In this document: piece by piece, positions 17,223 to 26,210 of the stretch
Numbering within the stretch: the stretch's first letter is position 1
How the letters are laid out: each line of letters begins with the position of its first letter
From: Deltaproteobacteria bacterium Ga0077550
Lineage (GTDB): Bacteria > Myxococcota_A > Polyangia > Nannocystales > Nannocystaceae
DNA: 59,059 nucleotides
Assembly (NCBI GenBank): GCA_001464385.1
Contig: LNFB01000109.1
Span: 1-59,059 of the forward strand
Direction of reading: 5' to 3'
Made by a program: the position numbers and the translations under genes
Notes under the pieces: generated by a model
Told to the model about the DNA's origin: nothing
Databases searched by the model: none
Seen by the model: only the letters and a program-made list of their open reading frames with translations

Positions 17223-17408
17223 GGCAGCGGCCCCTCTTCCAAGCCCCGCGCCAGGGCCGAGCGCCGACTTCCCCGAGTCATCCCGAGGGGGTCGCGCGAT
17301 CGCGTGACCCGCGGCCGGGCGCCTCGGGGCGGCGTCGCAAGCTGCAACGTCGCGGCCCGCGACGGCCTCGGCGTCGGCGCGGCGCTGGTTTTGGCATGCT
17401 GCGGGGGC

Positions 17409-20174
17409 GTGCAGGACCAGCAGACCGTCGGCGACGCGAGCCTCGGGCGGGACGCGGACGCCGACATCCCGCGGCGCATCGGTCGCTACGTCGTCATCGA
17501 GCGCGTGGGGCAGGGCGCGATGGGGGTGGTCTACGCCGCGTTCGATCCCGAGCTGTCGCGCAAGCTCGCGATCAAGCTGCTGCACGGCGACGGCGAGGTC
17601 GCCCATCGACGGCTCGTCCGCGAGGCCCAGGCGCTGGCTCGGCTGTCGCACCCCAACGTCGTGCAGATCTACGACGTCGGCACCCACGAGGGGGCGGTCT
17701 ACGTCGCGATGGAGTTCGCGCCGGGCCAGACGATGCGACAGTGGCTCGAGGCCGACCCCGCGCGGCCGTGGACCGAGATCCTCCGGGTGCTGCGGCTGGC
17801 CGGCCACGGGCTCGCGGCGGCCCACGACGTCGGCATCGTGCACCGCGACGTCAAGCCCGACAACGTGCTGGTCGGCGTCGACGGGCTGGTGCGCGTCGTC
17901 GACTTCGGGCTCGCGCGCGCGGCCGATGCGGTCGACGGCGTCACCGACGATCCGACGGCAGCGATCGATCGCGACGCGCTCGCGGTGGCGGTCGCGGCGC
18001 TCGGCGCCGACGAGACCGCGTCGGACTCCCTCGGCGAGCGGATGACCCGCACGGGCGCGCGACTCGGCACGCCGGCGTACATGGCCCCCGAGCAGTGGAC
18101 CGGCGGCTCCGTCGATGCGCGCACGGATCAATTCGCCTTCTGCGTGCTGGCGTGGGAATCGCTCTACGGCCGCCGGCCGTTCGGCGGCGAGTCGATCGCG
18201 GGACTCGGCTTCGCGATCACGCAGGGCGCCGTCGGTGCGCCGCCGGCCGGCACGCGGGTGCCGACATGGATCCACCGCCTGCTGCAGCAGGGGCTGAAGG
18301 TCGATCCGCAGCAGCGCCACCCCGACATGCGCACGCTGCTGCGGGCGCTCGAGCACGACCCCGCGGCGGTGCGGCGTCGGGCCACCGTCGCGGTGCTCGC
18401 GGCGGGCGCCGTGGGGGCGAGCGTCTGGCTCGGCGCGTCGTTGGCCGGCACGGCGGCGACCGATCCCTGTGTGGCGGCCGACGCCGCGCTCGATGGCGTC
18501 TGGGACGACGCGCGTCGCCGGGAGATCGCCCTTGCCCTGCGCGCCACCGGCAAGGCCTACGCCGAGGACACGTGGACGCGCGTCGAGGGCAACCTCGGCG
18601 CATGGTCGGACCGCTTCGTGGCGGCGCGCCGTGAGGCGTGCGAGGCGACCCACGTCCGGCACGAGGCCTCGGCCGAGGCGCTCGATCTGCGCGTCGCGTG
18701 CCTCGACCGCGGGCGCGTCGAGCTCGCGGCGCTCGTCGACGTGCTCGCGGCCGCGGACACGGCGGTGCTCGATCGCGCGGTGCAGGCGACCACGCGATTG
18801 CCCGAGCCGCAGGAGTGCGGCGACCTCGATCGGCTCGCCGACGCCGCGGTGCATCCCGACGATCCGACCCTGCGCGAGCGGGCGGCGGCCCTGCGCGAGG
18901 GCGTCGCGCGGGCGCGGGCGCTCGAGAACGCCGGGCGCTACGACGACGCGGCGGTCGCGATCGAGCCGCTCGTCGAGCCGATCGTCGCGCTGGGCTGGCC
19001 GCCGCTGGTCGCCGAGCTCCGCGAGACCCACGGGATGATCGCGATGAGCCGCGGAGACGCCACGGCCGCGCAGGAAGACCTCCGTGCGGCGCACCTCGCC
19101 GCGGTCGAGGGCCGCCACGATCGCGTCGCGTGGTCGGCCGCGACGGCCCTCGCCCACGCCCTCGCCGAGCTGCCCGGCCGCGTCGACGAGGCCCGGCGTG
19201 CGTGCGACCTCGCCCAGGCCCACTGGGCGCGGGCGAAGCTCGGCGATCGTCCGGCGGCGATCCTCGAGGGCGCGAGGTTCCGCGTCGAGGCGGCGGCCGG
19301 CGACTACGCCGCGGCGCGGGTGCACATCGAGCGCGGCATCGCGTTGCGCGAGCGCGAGGGGCAGGTCGAGGACGCCGATCTCGCCGGGGCGCTGGCGAAC
19401 TACGGGACGATCGTCGGGATCCTCGGTCGCCCCGATCTCGCCGTCGATTCCCTCCGCCGCGCGATCGCGATGCGCGAGCGCGTGCAGGCGCCTGGCCACC
19501 CCGAGGTCGGTCGCGATCTGCACAACCTCGGGTCGATGCTGGCGCAGCAGCGGGAGTTCGCCGAGGCCGAGCCCCTGCTCGAGCGCGCGCTCGAGATCAA
19601 GCGCGAGGCCCTCGGCGACGCCCATCCCGATCTGGCCTACACGCTCGTGGCGCTGGGCAACGTCGCGGTGGCCCGCGGTCGCTTCGACGTGGCCGAGGCC
19701 CGGTTCCGCGACGCGCTCGCGATCGCCGAGCGGGCGCACGGCCCCGATCACCCCGACGTCGCGTTCGCCCTCGCGGGCCTGGGCGATCGATACCTCGGCG
19801 ACGGACGGCCCACCGAGGCGCTGGCGCCGTTGCGACGCGCGCTCGCGATCCGCGAGGCCGCGCAGGGCCCCGATCACCCCGAGGTCGCGTACGTGCTCAC
19901 GGCCTACGGCCTCGCGCTGCTCGAGGGCGGCGACGCGGCCGGCGCGGTGGAGCCCCTGGCGCGCGCGCGGCGGCTGCTCGACGTGATGCCCGAGCCGATC
20001 GAGCACGCCGCGGTCGATTGGCCGCTGGCGCGGGCGCGGTGGGAGGTCGGCGTCGATCGTCCCGCGGCGATCGCCCTGGCGCAGGGGGCGAGGGCCGTGT
20101 TCGCGGCCGGGGGCCCGCTGCATGGATCGACGGTCGCCGCGATCGACGCGTGGCTCGCGACGCGCGCGAGGTGA
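17409..20174 (+). CDS. Membrane Ser/Thr protein kinase with TPR domain
   Basis: 921 residues from GTG at 17409; a TTG at 17391 is an alternative. The kinase domain shows glycine loop GQGAMGVVY (34-42), K56, HRDVKPDN (145-152), DFG (165-167) and APEQW in the activation region, so it should be catalytically competent. A membrane segment covers about 325-347 (TVAVLAAGAVGASVWLGASL). Residues from about 600 to 880 are tetratricopeptide repeats of the kinesin-light-chain style, e.g. ALEIKREALGDAHPDLAYTL, GNVAVARGRFDVAEARFRDA and HPDVAFALAGLGDRYLGDG. This architecture is abundant in myxobacteria, where TPRs probably recruit partners. It is divergent from the DUF1549 operon, whose control it might influence; that is speculation. 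Confidence 0.92.
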   Translation: MQDQQTVGDASLGRDADADIPRRIGRYVVIERVGQGAMGVVYAAFDPELSRKLAIKLLHGDGEVAHRRLVREAQALARLSHPNVVQIYDVGTHEGAVYVAMEFAPGQTMRQWLEADPARPWTEILRVLRLAGHGLAAAHDVGIVHRDVKPDNVLVGVDGLVRVVDFGLARAADAVDGVTDDPTAAIDRDALAVAVAALGADETASDSLGERMTRTGARLGTPAYMAPEQWTGGSVDARTDQFAFCVLAWESLYGRRPFGGESIAGLGFAITQGAVGAPPAGTRVPTWIHRLLQQGLKVDPQQRHPDMRTLLRALEHDPAAVRRRATVAVLAAGAVGASVWLGASLAGTAATDPCVAADAALDGVWDDARRREIALALRATGKAYAEDTWTRVEGNLGAWSDRFVAARREACEATHVRHEASAEALDLRVACLDRGRVELAALVDVLAAADTAVLDRAVQATTRLPEPQECGDLDRLADAAVHPDDPTLRERAAALREGVARARALENAGRYDDAAVAIEPLVEPIVALGWPPLVAELRETHGMIAMSRGDATAAQEDLRAAHLAAVEGRHDRVAWSAATALAHALAELPGRVDEARRACDLAQAHWARAKLGDRPAAILEGARFRVEAAAGDYAAARVHIERGIALREREGQVEDADLAGALANYGTIVGILGRPDLAVDSLRRAIAMRERVQAPGHPEVGRDLHNLGSMLAQQREFAEAEPLLERALEIKREALGDAHPDLAYTLVALGNVAVARGRFDVAEARFRDALAIAERAHGPDHPDVAFALAGLGDRYLGDGRPTEALAPLRRALAIREAAQGPDHPEVAYVLTAYGLALLEGGDAAGAVEPLARARRLLDVMPEPIEHAAVDWPLARARWEVGVDRPAAIALAQGARAVFAAGGPLHGSTVAAIDAWLATRAR

Positions 20175-20219
20175 CCGCGCGCGCCGTGACGGCCGTGTTC
20201 ACGGCGACGTGCGTGTATC

Positions 20220-20840
20220 GTGGACGACGTGGGCCGCACGTTCGAGGGCATCGACGATCCGCTGCGGGCGTGGATCGCCGCGCAGTCGCTCTTCTTCGTC
20301 GGCACGGCGCCGCTCGCCGCCGACGGTCACGTCAATGTGTCGCCGAAGGGGCCGATCGGCTCCCTGTGCGTCGTCGATGCCAGGACCGTGGCCTACCTCG
20401 ACACGATCGGCAGCGGTGCCGAGACGCTCGCGCACCTGCGGGAGAACGGACGCATCGTCGTGATGCTGTGCGCGTTCGTCGGCCCGCCCCGGATCCTGCG
20501 GCTGTACGGCCGCGGTGAGGCGGTGTTGCCCGATGCGCCGGCGTTCGCGGGGATGATCGAGCGCCTCGCGTTCGCCGATGCAGGCGTGCCCGAGGCCCGC
20601 CGTGCGATCATCGTGATCCGCCTCGATCGTATCGCAGACAGCTGCGGTTACGGCGTGCCGCGGATGCAGTACCGGGGCGAGCGGCCGCAGATGCGCGCGT
20701 GGGGCGAGCGCAAGCTCGCGGTGGGCGACGATGCGCTCGCCACCTACCGACGCTCGAAGAACGCGACCAGCATCGACGGTCTGCCGGCACTGGACGCGGA
20801 CCCGTCGCGCCCCGCCCGGACCCGGCGTGGCCGTCCCTGA
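20220..20840 (+). CDS. Pyridoxamine 5'-phosphate oxidase family (FMN-binding) protein
   Basis: 206 residues from GTG at 20220 (GTG at 20229 also possible). The first 130 residues match the pyridoxamine-phosphate-oxidase-like family: FFVGTAPLAADGHVNVSPKG, then YLDTIGSGAETLAHLRENGR and VVMLCAFVGPPRILRLYGRG. This version (with 'NvSPKG' and 'D..GSG.ET..hl.eN') is common in bacteria and is predicted to be a flavin-dependent reductase or oxidase rather than the B6 enzyme. The C-terminal SCGYGVPRMQYRGERPQ is also typical. The upstream GTGTATCG suggests a -10 element close to the start. A decayed cytochrome c tail lies immediately downstream. Confidence 0.85.
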   Translation: MDDVGRTFEGIDDPLRAWIAAQSLFFVGTAPLAADGHVNVSPKGPIGSLCVVDARTVAYLDTIGSGAETLAHLRENGRIVVMLCAFVGPPRILRLYGRGEAVLPDAPAFAGMIERLAFADAGVPEARRAIIVIRLDRIADSCGYGVPRMQYRGERPQMRAWGERKLAVGDDALATYRRSKNATSIDGLPALDADPSRPARTRRGRP

Positions 20841-20901
20841 CTGCGCTCCGTCGGCGCGGCGCCGTGATAGCGTCCGCGGCCGACGGCAAACACGCGCGGC
20901 G

Positions 20902-20964
20902 CAGTCGCTGTCGGATCAGCAGGTCGCCGACGTCCTCGCCTACGTGAACGAGACGTTCGGCTGA
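20902..20964 (+). pseudogene. Remnant of a cytochrome c C-terminal helix
   Basis: The 63 bases read QSLSDQQVADVLAYVNETFG followed by TGA. This is the typical last helix of class I cytochrome c domains ('LSDeqiAdVLtYvR.sfG'). No haem site, Met ligand or start codon belonging to such a domain can be found upstream in any frame; the preceding 60 bases between 20841 and 20901 read as noise. It is best seen as the surviving tail of a deleted cytochrome c gene. Confidence 0.55.
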
Positions 20965-20976
20965 TCGCAGGTTCCG

Positions 20977-22092
20977 TCACTCGCCCTGCGAGAGGCGGAG
21001 GTGTCGTGCGGCGGCGCGCTCGTGCCCGAGCTCGCCGTGCGCCGTCGCGAGCAGCCCGTGGAGCTCGCGATCCCGCGGCTCGAGGCGCACCGCGAGGCTG
21101 AGGCGCTCGATCGCGCTGGCGAAGCGCTTGGCCGCGACGTCGAGGCGGCCGAGGCCCGCGAGCGCGGCGCGGTTGCGGGGGTCGAGGCGCAGCGCCTCCT
21201 CGAAGGCCGATCGCGCCGGGCCGTCGAGCCCCGCGGCGAGGTTCCGGGTGCCGCGCAGCGCGACGCGACGCGCGAGCAGGCGGGGCGCCTCCTCGGCGTC
21301 GTTGCCCAGCGTCGTCGGCGGCGCGCTCGGGGCCGCGAGGAGCCCCGGATCGTAGGCGATCACCACCTCGGCGGGCGCCGTCGGGGGTGGGCTCGACGCG
21401 GCGGCGCGATCGAGGCCGATCATGAGGACCGCGGTGGTGACGAGCGCGGACAGGCCCGCCGACACCGCGGTGTAGCGCCACCACGGGGTCCGGTGGGGGA
21501 CCTCGTCGACGCCCCATCGCGATCCGCTCGCCGCCGCGCCGCGGGGCGCGACCCAGGGGGCGGGTGCGGAGGTCCGTGGGATCGTCCGCGGAGCGGCTGC
21601 GGCGGTGGCCGCCGGAGCGACGACGATCGGGGCGACGACGACGGGCGCGACGACGATCGGGGCGACGACCGTCGGGGCGGTCTCGGTCGTCGTCGGTGCG
21701 GCGGGGGTGGGCTCCTCGAGGATCGGCGCGTCCACGATCGACGCGTCGACCTCCTCGAGGATCGCGTCGTCGACGATCGACTCCGGGGCGAGCGGGACCT
21801 CGACGATGGGGCTCCGCGCCGTCGGTGCGCGCGGGACGGGGACCTTGGTCAGGGGCAGCTTCGCCAGGGGCACCTTGCCCTCGGGCGCTGCGATCGCGGG
21901 CTGGGCCGGCGCCCGCGGTGGCCGGACGATCGCCCGCGCCGGCGGCGGGGTCGGTGCCTCGAGGAACAGGTCTTCGGCGTCGATCTCCTCGACCACGGGC
22001 TCCGCCGCGCGCCGCGGGCCGACGAAGGGCGGCGGGCCCGGGCGCGATCGGTGGGGGTGCGGCAGGGGAAGAAGGCCGGGCCGAGCGTCCAT
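20977..22092 (-). CDS. Membrane protein with Pro/Val-rich repeats and C-terminal TPR
   Basis: 371 residues. The N-terminal 190 residues are low complexity, rich in Pro, Ala, Val and Glu, with tandem units VVAPIVVAPVVVAPIVVAP and paired KVPLAKLPLTKVP. One membrane segment (YTAVSAGLSALVTTAVLMIGL, about residues 208-228) follows. The C-terminal 100 residues form TPR-like helices: SAFEEALRLDPRNRAALAGL and SAIERLSLAVRLEPRDRELH. Such proteins in myxobacteria often carry an N-terminal cytoplasmic linker and an outer TPR for protein contacts; partner unknown. It has a strong promoter (22100-22129) only seven bases before its ATG, so the message should be leaderless. Confidence 0.8.
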   Translation of the reverse strand: MDARPGLLPLPHPHRSRPGPPPFVGPRRAAEPVVEEIDAEDLFLEAPTPPPARAIVRPPRAPAQPAIAAPEGKVPLAKLPLTKVPVPRAPTARSPIVEVPLAPESIVDDAILEEVDASIVDAPILEEPTPAAPTTTETAPTVVAPIVVAPVVVAPIVVAPAATAAAAPRTIPRTSAPAPWVAPRGAAASGSRWGVDEVPHRTPWWRYTAVSAGLSALVTTAVLMIGLDRAAASSPPPTAPAEVVIAYDPGLLAAPSAPPTTLGNDAEEAPRLLARRVALRGTRNLAAGLDGPARSAFEEALRLDPRNRAALAGLGRLDVAAKRFASAIERLSLAVRLEPRDRELHGLLATAHGELGHERAAARHLRLSQGE

Positions 22093-22099
22093 GTTCCGC

Positions 22100-22129
22100 A
22101 GATTACGCTCAGTAAAAGACGTATGTCAA
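22100..22129 (-). promoter_or_regulatory. Sigma-70-type promoter of the TPR membrane protein gene (leaderless)
   Basis: On the minus strand TTGACA (22129-22124) is followed after 18 bases by TAATCT (22105-22100), then seven bases to the ATG at 22092. Both hexamers are near consensus and the region is notably AT-rich within very GC-rich DNA. Transcription would start at or next to the A of the ATG. Confidence 0.75.
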
Positions 22130-22255
22130 ATGACCAAAATCGCACCTAATGTCTGTTGGGGCATTCGCGATACTCGTGCTGAAAGCGCCCGCGCAGTCGT
22201 TGCGTGGGCGGGGCCCTTGTGCCCGAGGCCCCCCTGGCGGTGCAATGGTGCCCGC

Positions 22256-24445
22256 ATGCGGATCCGCCTCGCGGGCCTCTGGCTGGCCGGCATCACCCTC
22301 GGTTGCGGCGGCGAGGCGGCCCCGGCGGAGCCGGGCGCCGACACCTCGAGTTCGACGTCGTCCGCGGACGCGACCACGGGGTTCGACGGGCCGGTCCTCC
22401 CGCCCCGGCCCGACGTGATCGCGTGCCGCTTCGATGGCACCGCCCCGGGCATGCTCCCGGAGCTGGTGGCCGCGCCCGCCCTGGCCGCGCTCGACGGCGG
22501 GGCGATCGACGTCGCGTTCGCGCCCGATCGGTCGTTCGTCGCGACCCCGGATCGCCGCATCGTCGCCCTGCCGAACGAAGGCGCCCCGATCGCCGTGCTC
22601 GCCCTCGACGGTGCCGCGAGCCGGCTCGTCGCCCTCGCCGTGCCACCCGATCACGCGAGCACCGGTCATCTGTACGTGCGCTACGAGGCGAGCGCCGGCC
22701 CAGCCCGCACCGTCGTCGCGCGCTACACCGTCGACCCCGACACCGGGACCGCGTCGAGCGACACGGCGCGCCTCGTGCTCGAGCTCGACGACGTCGTCGG
22801 GGAGCGCAGCGGCGGTGCGTTGGTGTTCGGGCCCGACGGTCTGCTCTACATCGGCGTCGGCGCGACGGCCGACGAGGCGGCGCAGTCGCTGGCGATCGAT
22901 CCGACGTCGTGGCGCGGCAAGCTGCTCCGCATCGATCCCTCCGCGCTCGACGCGACGGGGACCTACGCGATCCCGGCCGACAACCCGTGGGTGGGCGAGG
23001 GCGGGGCGAGCGACGAGGTGTGGGCGATGGGCCTGCGCGATCCCTGGCGCTGCACCTTCGCGCCCGACGACCCGGAGCCGTGGTGCATCGACGTCGGCGC
23101 GACCCAGCAGGAGATCGACCACGTCGCCGCGCGGGCCGACCTCGGCTGGCCGCGGGTGGACGGGACTGCGTGCCTGTTGCCGGGCGGGGACTGCAGCGAC
23201 CTGCAGGCCGCGCCGCCGTTCGCGAGCTATCGCAGCGTCGACGGCGATTGCGGCATCTCGGGGATCGCGTGGGGCGACGACGCGGACGATCCGGCCCTCG
23301 CCGAGGTGCTGGTGTACGGCGATCGCTGCTCGGGGCGGATCCGCGGCGTCGACACCGGCTCCGAGGACACGCTGGTGCAGGACGAGATCCTCGCGGTGCT
23401 CGATCCGCCGCCCTGGGCCCTCGTGCACGCCCCGGACGGTGGGATCCTCGCCCTCGCGGACGACCGCGTCGTCGCGCTCGACGTGGCCCCGATCTCCGAC
23501 GTGTTCCCGACACGGCTCTCGGACGCGGGCTGCTTCGACGACCTCGCCGACCGCGTGCCCGCCCCCGGGGTCGTGCCCTACGGCGTGAACGCGGCGCTGT
23601 GGACCGACGACGCCGCCAAGGATCGCTTCCTCGTGATCCCGCCGGGCGAGGTGATCGCGGTCGGCGACGACGGCGATCTCGAGCTGCCGATCGGGTCCAT
23701 CGTCCTCAAGTTCTTCGCGTTCGACTTCGCGGTCGGCGACCCGGACTCTCGCCGCAACGTCGAGGCCCGGGTGATGATCCGCCGCCCGTTCGGCTGGCAG
23801 TTCCACTCGTATCGGTTCGATGCGGACGGCGCGGACGCGACGCTGCTCGAGGCGGGCGCCGTCGACCCGCTGGAGCTCGACGATCACGGCCAAGCGGTGC
23901 GCTTCGACTACACGTGGCCCAGCCGCGGCAACTGCAAGGTGTGCCACGGCCTGGGGGCGTCCGACGTCCTGGGCGTGCGGCTCGATCAGCTCGCCGGCAC
24001 CTACGCGTACGACGTCGGCGTCGCCGATCAGCTCGAGGCACTGGCGTCGATCGGGCTGTTCTCGGCGCCGCTCCCCGCCATCACCGCGATGGCCCGCCCC
24101 GGCGATCTCGACGCGCCGCTCGAGCAGCGCGCGCGCGCGTACCTGCACGCCAACTGCGGCCACTGTCATCGCCCGGGCGGATGGACGCCGCCCGACCTGA
24201 CCCAGGATCTGCGCTACGACACGCCGCTTCCCGACGCGCACATCTGCGGCGTCGCCACGCAGTACTACAACGCGTGGGTGACCAGCGAGATCCGCCTCGC
24301 GCCCGGCGATCCCGACGGCTCGGTGATCTGGCAGCGCATCGGCATGCGCGGTCTCGGACAGATGCCGCCGCTCGCGACCGCCCGCGTCGATCCGGGCGCG
24401 GCGGTGGTCGGCGAGTGGATCGCCTCGCTCACCGAGTGCCCGTGA
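22256..24445 (+). CDS. Exported sugar-dehydrogenase-like propeller fused to c-type cytochrome domains
   Basis: 729 residues from ATG at 22256 with a lipoprotein signal (GLWLAGITLGC). Residues 50-430 match the PQQ-dependent glucose/sorbosone dehydrogenase-like propeller: GGALVFGPDGLLYIGVGATA, then GKLLRIDPSALDATGTYAIP, DNPWVGEGGASDEVWAMGLR, DPWRC and ADLGWPRVDG. The C-terminal 300 residues carry two haem c sites, CKVCH (560-564) and CGHCH (634-638), the second followed by a RPGGWTPPDL segment. Relatives are annotated as Glucose/Sorbosone dehydrogenases with cytochrome c-like extensions. Expected role is oxidation of a sugar or other alcohol outside the cytoplasm, passing electrons to its own haems. 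Whether PQQ is bound was not verified. Confidence 0.87.
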   Translation: MRIRLAGLWLAGITLGCGGEAAPAEPGADTSSSTSSADATTGFDGPVLPPRPDVIACRFDGTAPGMLPELVAAPALAALDGGAIDVAFAPDRSFVATPDRRIVALPNEGAPIAVLALDGAASRLVALAVPPDHASTGHLYVRYEASAGPARTVVARYTVDPDTGTASSDTARLVLELDDVVGERSGGALVFGPDGLLYIGVGATADEAAQSLAIDPTSWRGKLLRIDPSALDATGTYAIPADNPWVGEGGASDEVWAMGLRDPWRCTFAPDDPEPWCIDVGATQQEIDHVAARADLGWPRVDGTACLLPGGDCSDLQAAPPFASYRSVDGDCGISGIAWGDDADDPALAEVLVYGDRCSGRIRGVDTGSEDTLVQDEILAVLDPPPWALVHAPDGGILALADDRVVALDVAPISDVFPTRLSDAGCFDDLADRVPAPGVVPYGVNAALWTDDAAKDRFLVIPPGEVIAVGDDGDLELPIGSIVLKFFAFDFAVGDPDSRRNVEARVMIRRPFGWQFHSYRFDADGADATLLEAGAVDPLELDDHGQAVRFDYTWPSRGNCKVCHGLGASDVLGVRLDQLAGTYAYDVGVADQLEALASIGLFSAPLPAITAMARPGDLDAPLEQRARAYLHANCGHCHRPGGWTPPDLTQDLRYDTPLPDAHICGVATQYYNAWVTSEIRLAPGDPDGSVIWQRIGMRGLGQMPPLATARVDPGAAVVGEWIASLTECP

Positions 24446-24476
24446 ACCGCGGCTCGATCGCGCCGCGGACTCACGG
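24440..24476. terminator. Bidirectional hairpin between convergent genes
   Basis: An inverted repeat spans both stop codons: CCGTGA (24440-24445) and CCGCGGC (24447-24453) pair with GCCGCGG (24462-24468) and TCACGG (24471-24476), giving 13 pairs with a small internal bulge and an 8-base loop. The placement between two convergent genes fits a shared terminator. There is no strong U tract on either side. Confidence 0.6.
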
Positions 24477-25817
24477 CGCCGCGGCGCGCAGCTCCGGGAA
24501 CGCCTCGAGCAGGGCCTCGCGCTCCTCGACCAGGACGCGCAGCCCGGCGTCGTCGCGGCGCAGGAAGCCACGGATCGCCTGCACGTCCTCGGCGACCCGC
24601 TCGGCGAGCGGCATCGCGGCGAAGGCGACGATCGCCCCGACGATCGCCGCGAGCACGCCGAGCGCCCCCGCAAGTGCACCCGCGAGCACGACCGATGCGA
24701 TCATCCACACCGGGAACAGCACCAAGCCGAGCAGGAACTTGTAGGTCGCCTGCACGTCGAGATCGAGGGTGAGTCGGCCGATGAGCCAGCCCGTGAGCCG
24801 ATACACCGGCCAGTAGAGCAGGCCCACCGAGAAGACGATCGGCGCGAGGGCGAGCCGCGCCAGGAACCCCGGCAGCCAGCCGGCGACGACGTCACTCGAG
24901 TAGTGGAAGCCGAGCTGATCCGGGCGCAGTCCGCTGCGCTCGAGCGCCTGCGTCGCCGCGTCGACGCGGGCCTCGATCTCGTGGCGCACCGAGTCGTCGC
25001 AGGCGCGCAGGCGCTCGGCGAGCAGGCGGACGCGGGCGCGCAGCGGCTCGAGGCCGGCGCGCTCGCGGGGGCCCTCGGCGAGCAGCCAGCCGAGGCGCTC
25101 GGCGAGCCGCCCGGCCGCGTCGTCGGGCCCGTGCAGCGTCAAGGGGAGCAGCGCCTCGCGGATGCGACGCGTGAGCGCCTCGACGCGCTGTGGTGTGGGA
25201 CCCTCGCCGCGCAGATCGTCGTAGTCGATCGGCGCGCCGATGCGGAGCAGCGCGCTGTGGCGGAACGTCTCGCGCTGCCCGTACACCAGGCCCGCGGGCA
25301 CCAGCCGCACGGGGCACGGCGCCGACAGCAGCATGCGCGCCGCGCCGGTCTTGAGCGGCGCGAGGTCGCGGTGACCGTGGCTGATGCCCTCGGGGAAGAT
25401 CGCGACCGAACCACCGGCGGCGAAGACCTCGTGCACCGCAGCGAAGGTGCGCATCGTCGCCTCGGGGCCGACGTCGCCGTCGGCGCGGCGATGCACGGGG
25501 ATCGGGTCGAACACCGCGAGCAGCGGCTTCAGCACCAGCACCTTCCACAGCGTGGCCTTGCCGACGAAACGCGGCGCGTCGTCGAGCGCCGCCGAGGCCA
25601 CGACGCCATCGAGCAGACCGTTGGGGTGGTTGAGCACCCATAGGGTGGGGCCGTCGCCGGGCGGTTCGCCGCGCACCTGCAGCGATCGAAACCACAGCGC
25701 CGCCATGCCCCGCGCGAAGCGGGTGCGCAGGGTAGACGCTCGCTTCGCCGGGGGCGTCGTGGGATCGACGGGGGGGATCAACGCCGCGCCATGGTATCGC
25801 AGCCCTCGGGCGCGCAT
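24471..25817 (-). CDS. Membrane glycerol-phosphate acyltransferase (PlsC family)
   Basis: 448 residues from ATG at 25817. The N-terminal 220 residues match 1-acyl-sn-glycerol-3-phosphate acyltransferases: LNHPNGLLDG gives the HxxxxD catalytic motif, VAIFPEGISHG the FPEG substrate-binding motif, and CPVRLVPAGLVYG the later block. The C-terminal half has a helical segment and about three to four membrane segments (LAPIVFSVGLLYWPVYRL, FLLGLVLFPVWMIASVVLAG and LGVLAAIVGAIVAFAAMPLA). This long form with a C-terminal membrane domain differs from the ~240-residue PlsC and suggests transfer to glycerophospholipid or another lipid. It is divergent from the small Cys-rich lipoprotein gene, with only 17 bases between the starts. 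Confidence 0.88.
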   Translation of the reverse strand: MRARGLRYHGAALIPPVDPTTPPAKRASTLRTRFARGMAALWFRSLQVRGEPPGDGPTLWVLNHPNGLLDGVVASAALDDAPRFVGKATLWKVLVLKPLLAVFDPIPVHRRADGDVGPEATMRTFAAVHEVFAAGGSVAIFPEGISHGHRDLAPLKTGAARMLLSAPCPVRLVPAGLVYGQRETFRHSALLRIGAPIDYDDLRGEGPTPQRVEALTRRIREALLPLTLHGPDDAAGRLAERLGWLLAEGPRERAGLEPLRARVRLLAERLRACDDSVRHEIEARVDAATQALERSGLRPDQLGFHYSSDVVAGWLPGFLARLALAPIVFSVGLLYWPVYRLTGWLIGRLTLDLDVQATYKFLLGLVLFPVWMIASVVLAGALAGALGVLAAIVGAIVAFAAMPLAERVAEDVQAIRGFLRRDDAGLRVLVEEREALLEAFPELRAAAP

Positions 25818-25834
25818 GTTAACCTCGAGCGACG

Positions 25835-26116
25835 ATGCGGGTGAGCTCGACACGGCGCTTGGCGATCCCCCGCGTGCTCGCGGCGACCGTGCTCGGCATG
25901 ATCGCGGCGTGCCCCGACGACGGGCCCGCCGAGGCGCCCGAGGACTGCCCCGCGTTGCAGGACATGGCGTCGTGCGAGGCGGGCACCGGCTGCGCGTGGG
26001 ATCCCGAGGACGGCGAGTGCGTCGTCGACTGCGCTGCCATCGAGGAGCGCGCGACCTGCAACGACCAGGATCAGTGCTTCTGGCTCGACGACGTCTGCCA
26101 CTTCGGGGTGTTATGA
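25835..26116 (+). CDS. Small Cys-rich lipoprotein
   Basis: 93 residues with a lipoprotein signal (LAATVLGMIAAC, Cys about residue 26). The mature part has at least eight further Cys spaced C-x(8)-C-x(6)-C-x(11)-C-x(3)-C and so on, in units such as MASCEAGTGCAWDPEDGECV and RATCNDQDQCFWLDDVC. Such spacing suggests disulfide-locked small repeats, as in other exported proteins of this group. Its ligand or role is unknown. Start-to-start distance to the divergent acyltransferase gene is 17 bases; TAACCT nine bases before the ATG could serve as a -10 element. Confidence 0.75.
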   Translation: MRVSSTRRLAIPRVLAATVLGMIAACPDDGPAEAPEDCPALQDMASCEAGTGCAWDPEDGECVVDCAAIEERATCNDQDQCFWLDDVCHFGVL

Positions 26117-26210
26117 TAGTCGCGCTGCGGCCCGGTCGGGCCGCCCGGATGCCCTCGACGACGCACACGGACGACCCGCGCGGGATCGCGTCGGGTACCA
26201 TCGCCCGATC

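Noticed and set aside
15342..20123. A minus-strand reading frame of about 1590 codons
   Set aside because: Only the last 626 codons (from 17222) have real protein composition. The remainder is antisense to the TPR kinase and is Arg/Gly/Asp-rich shadow sequence, common in GC-rich DNA.
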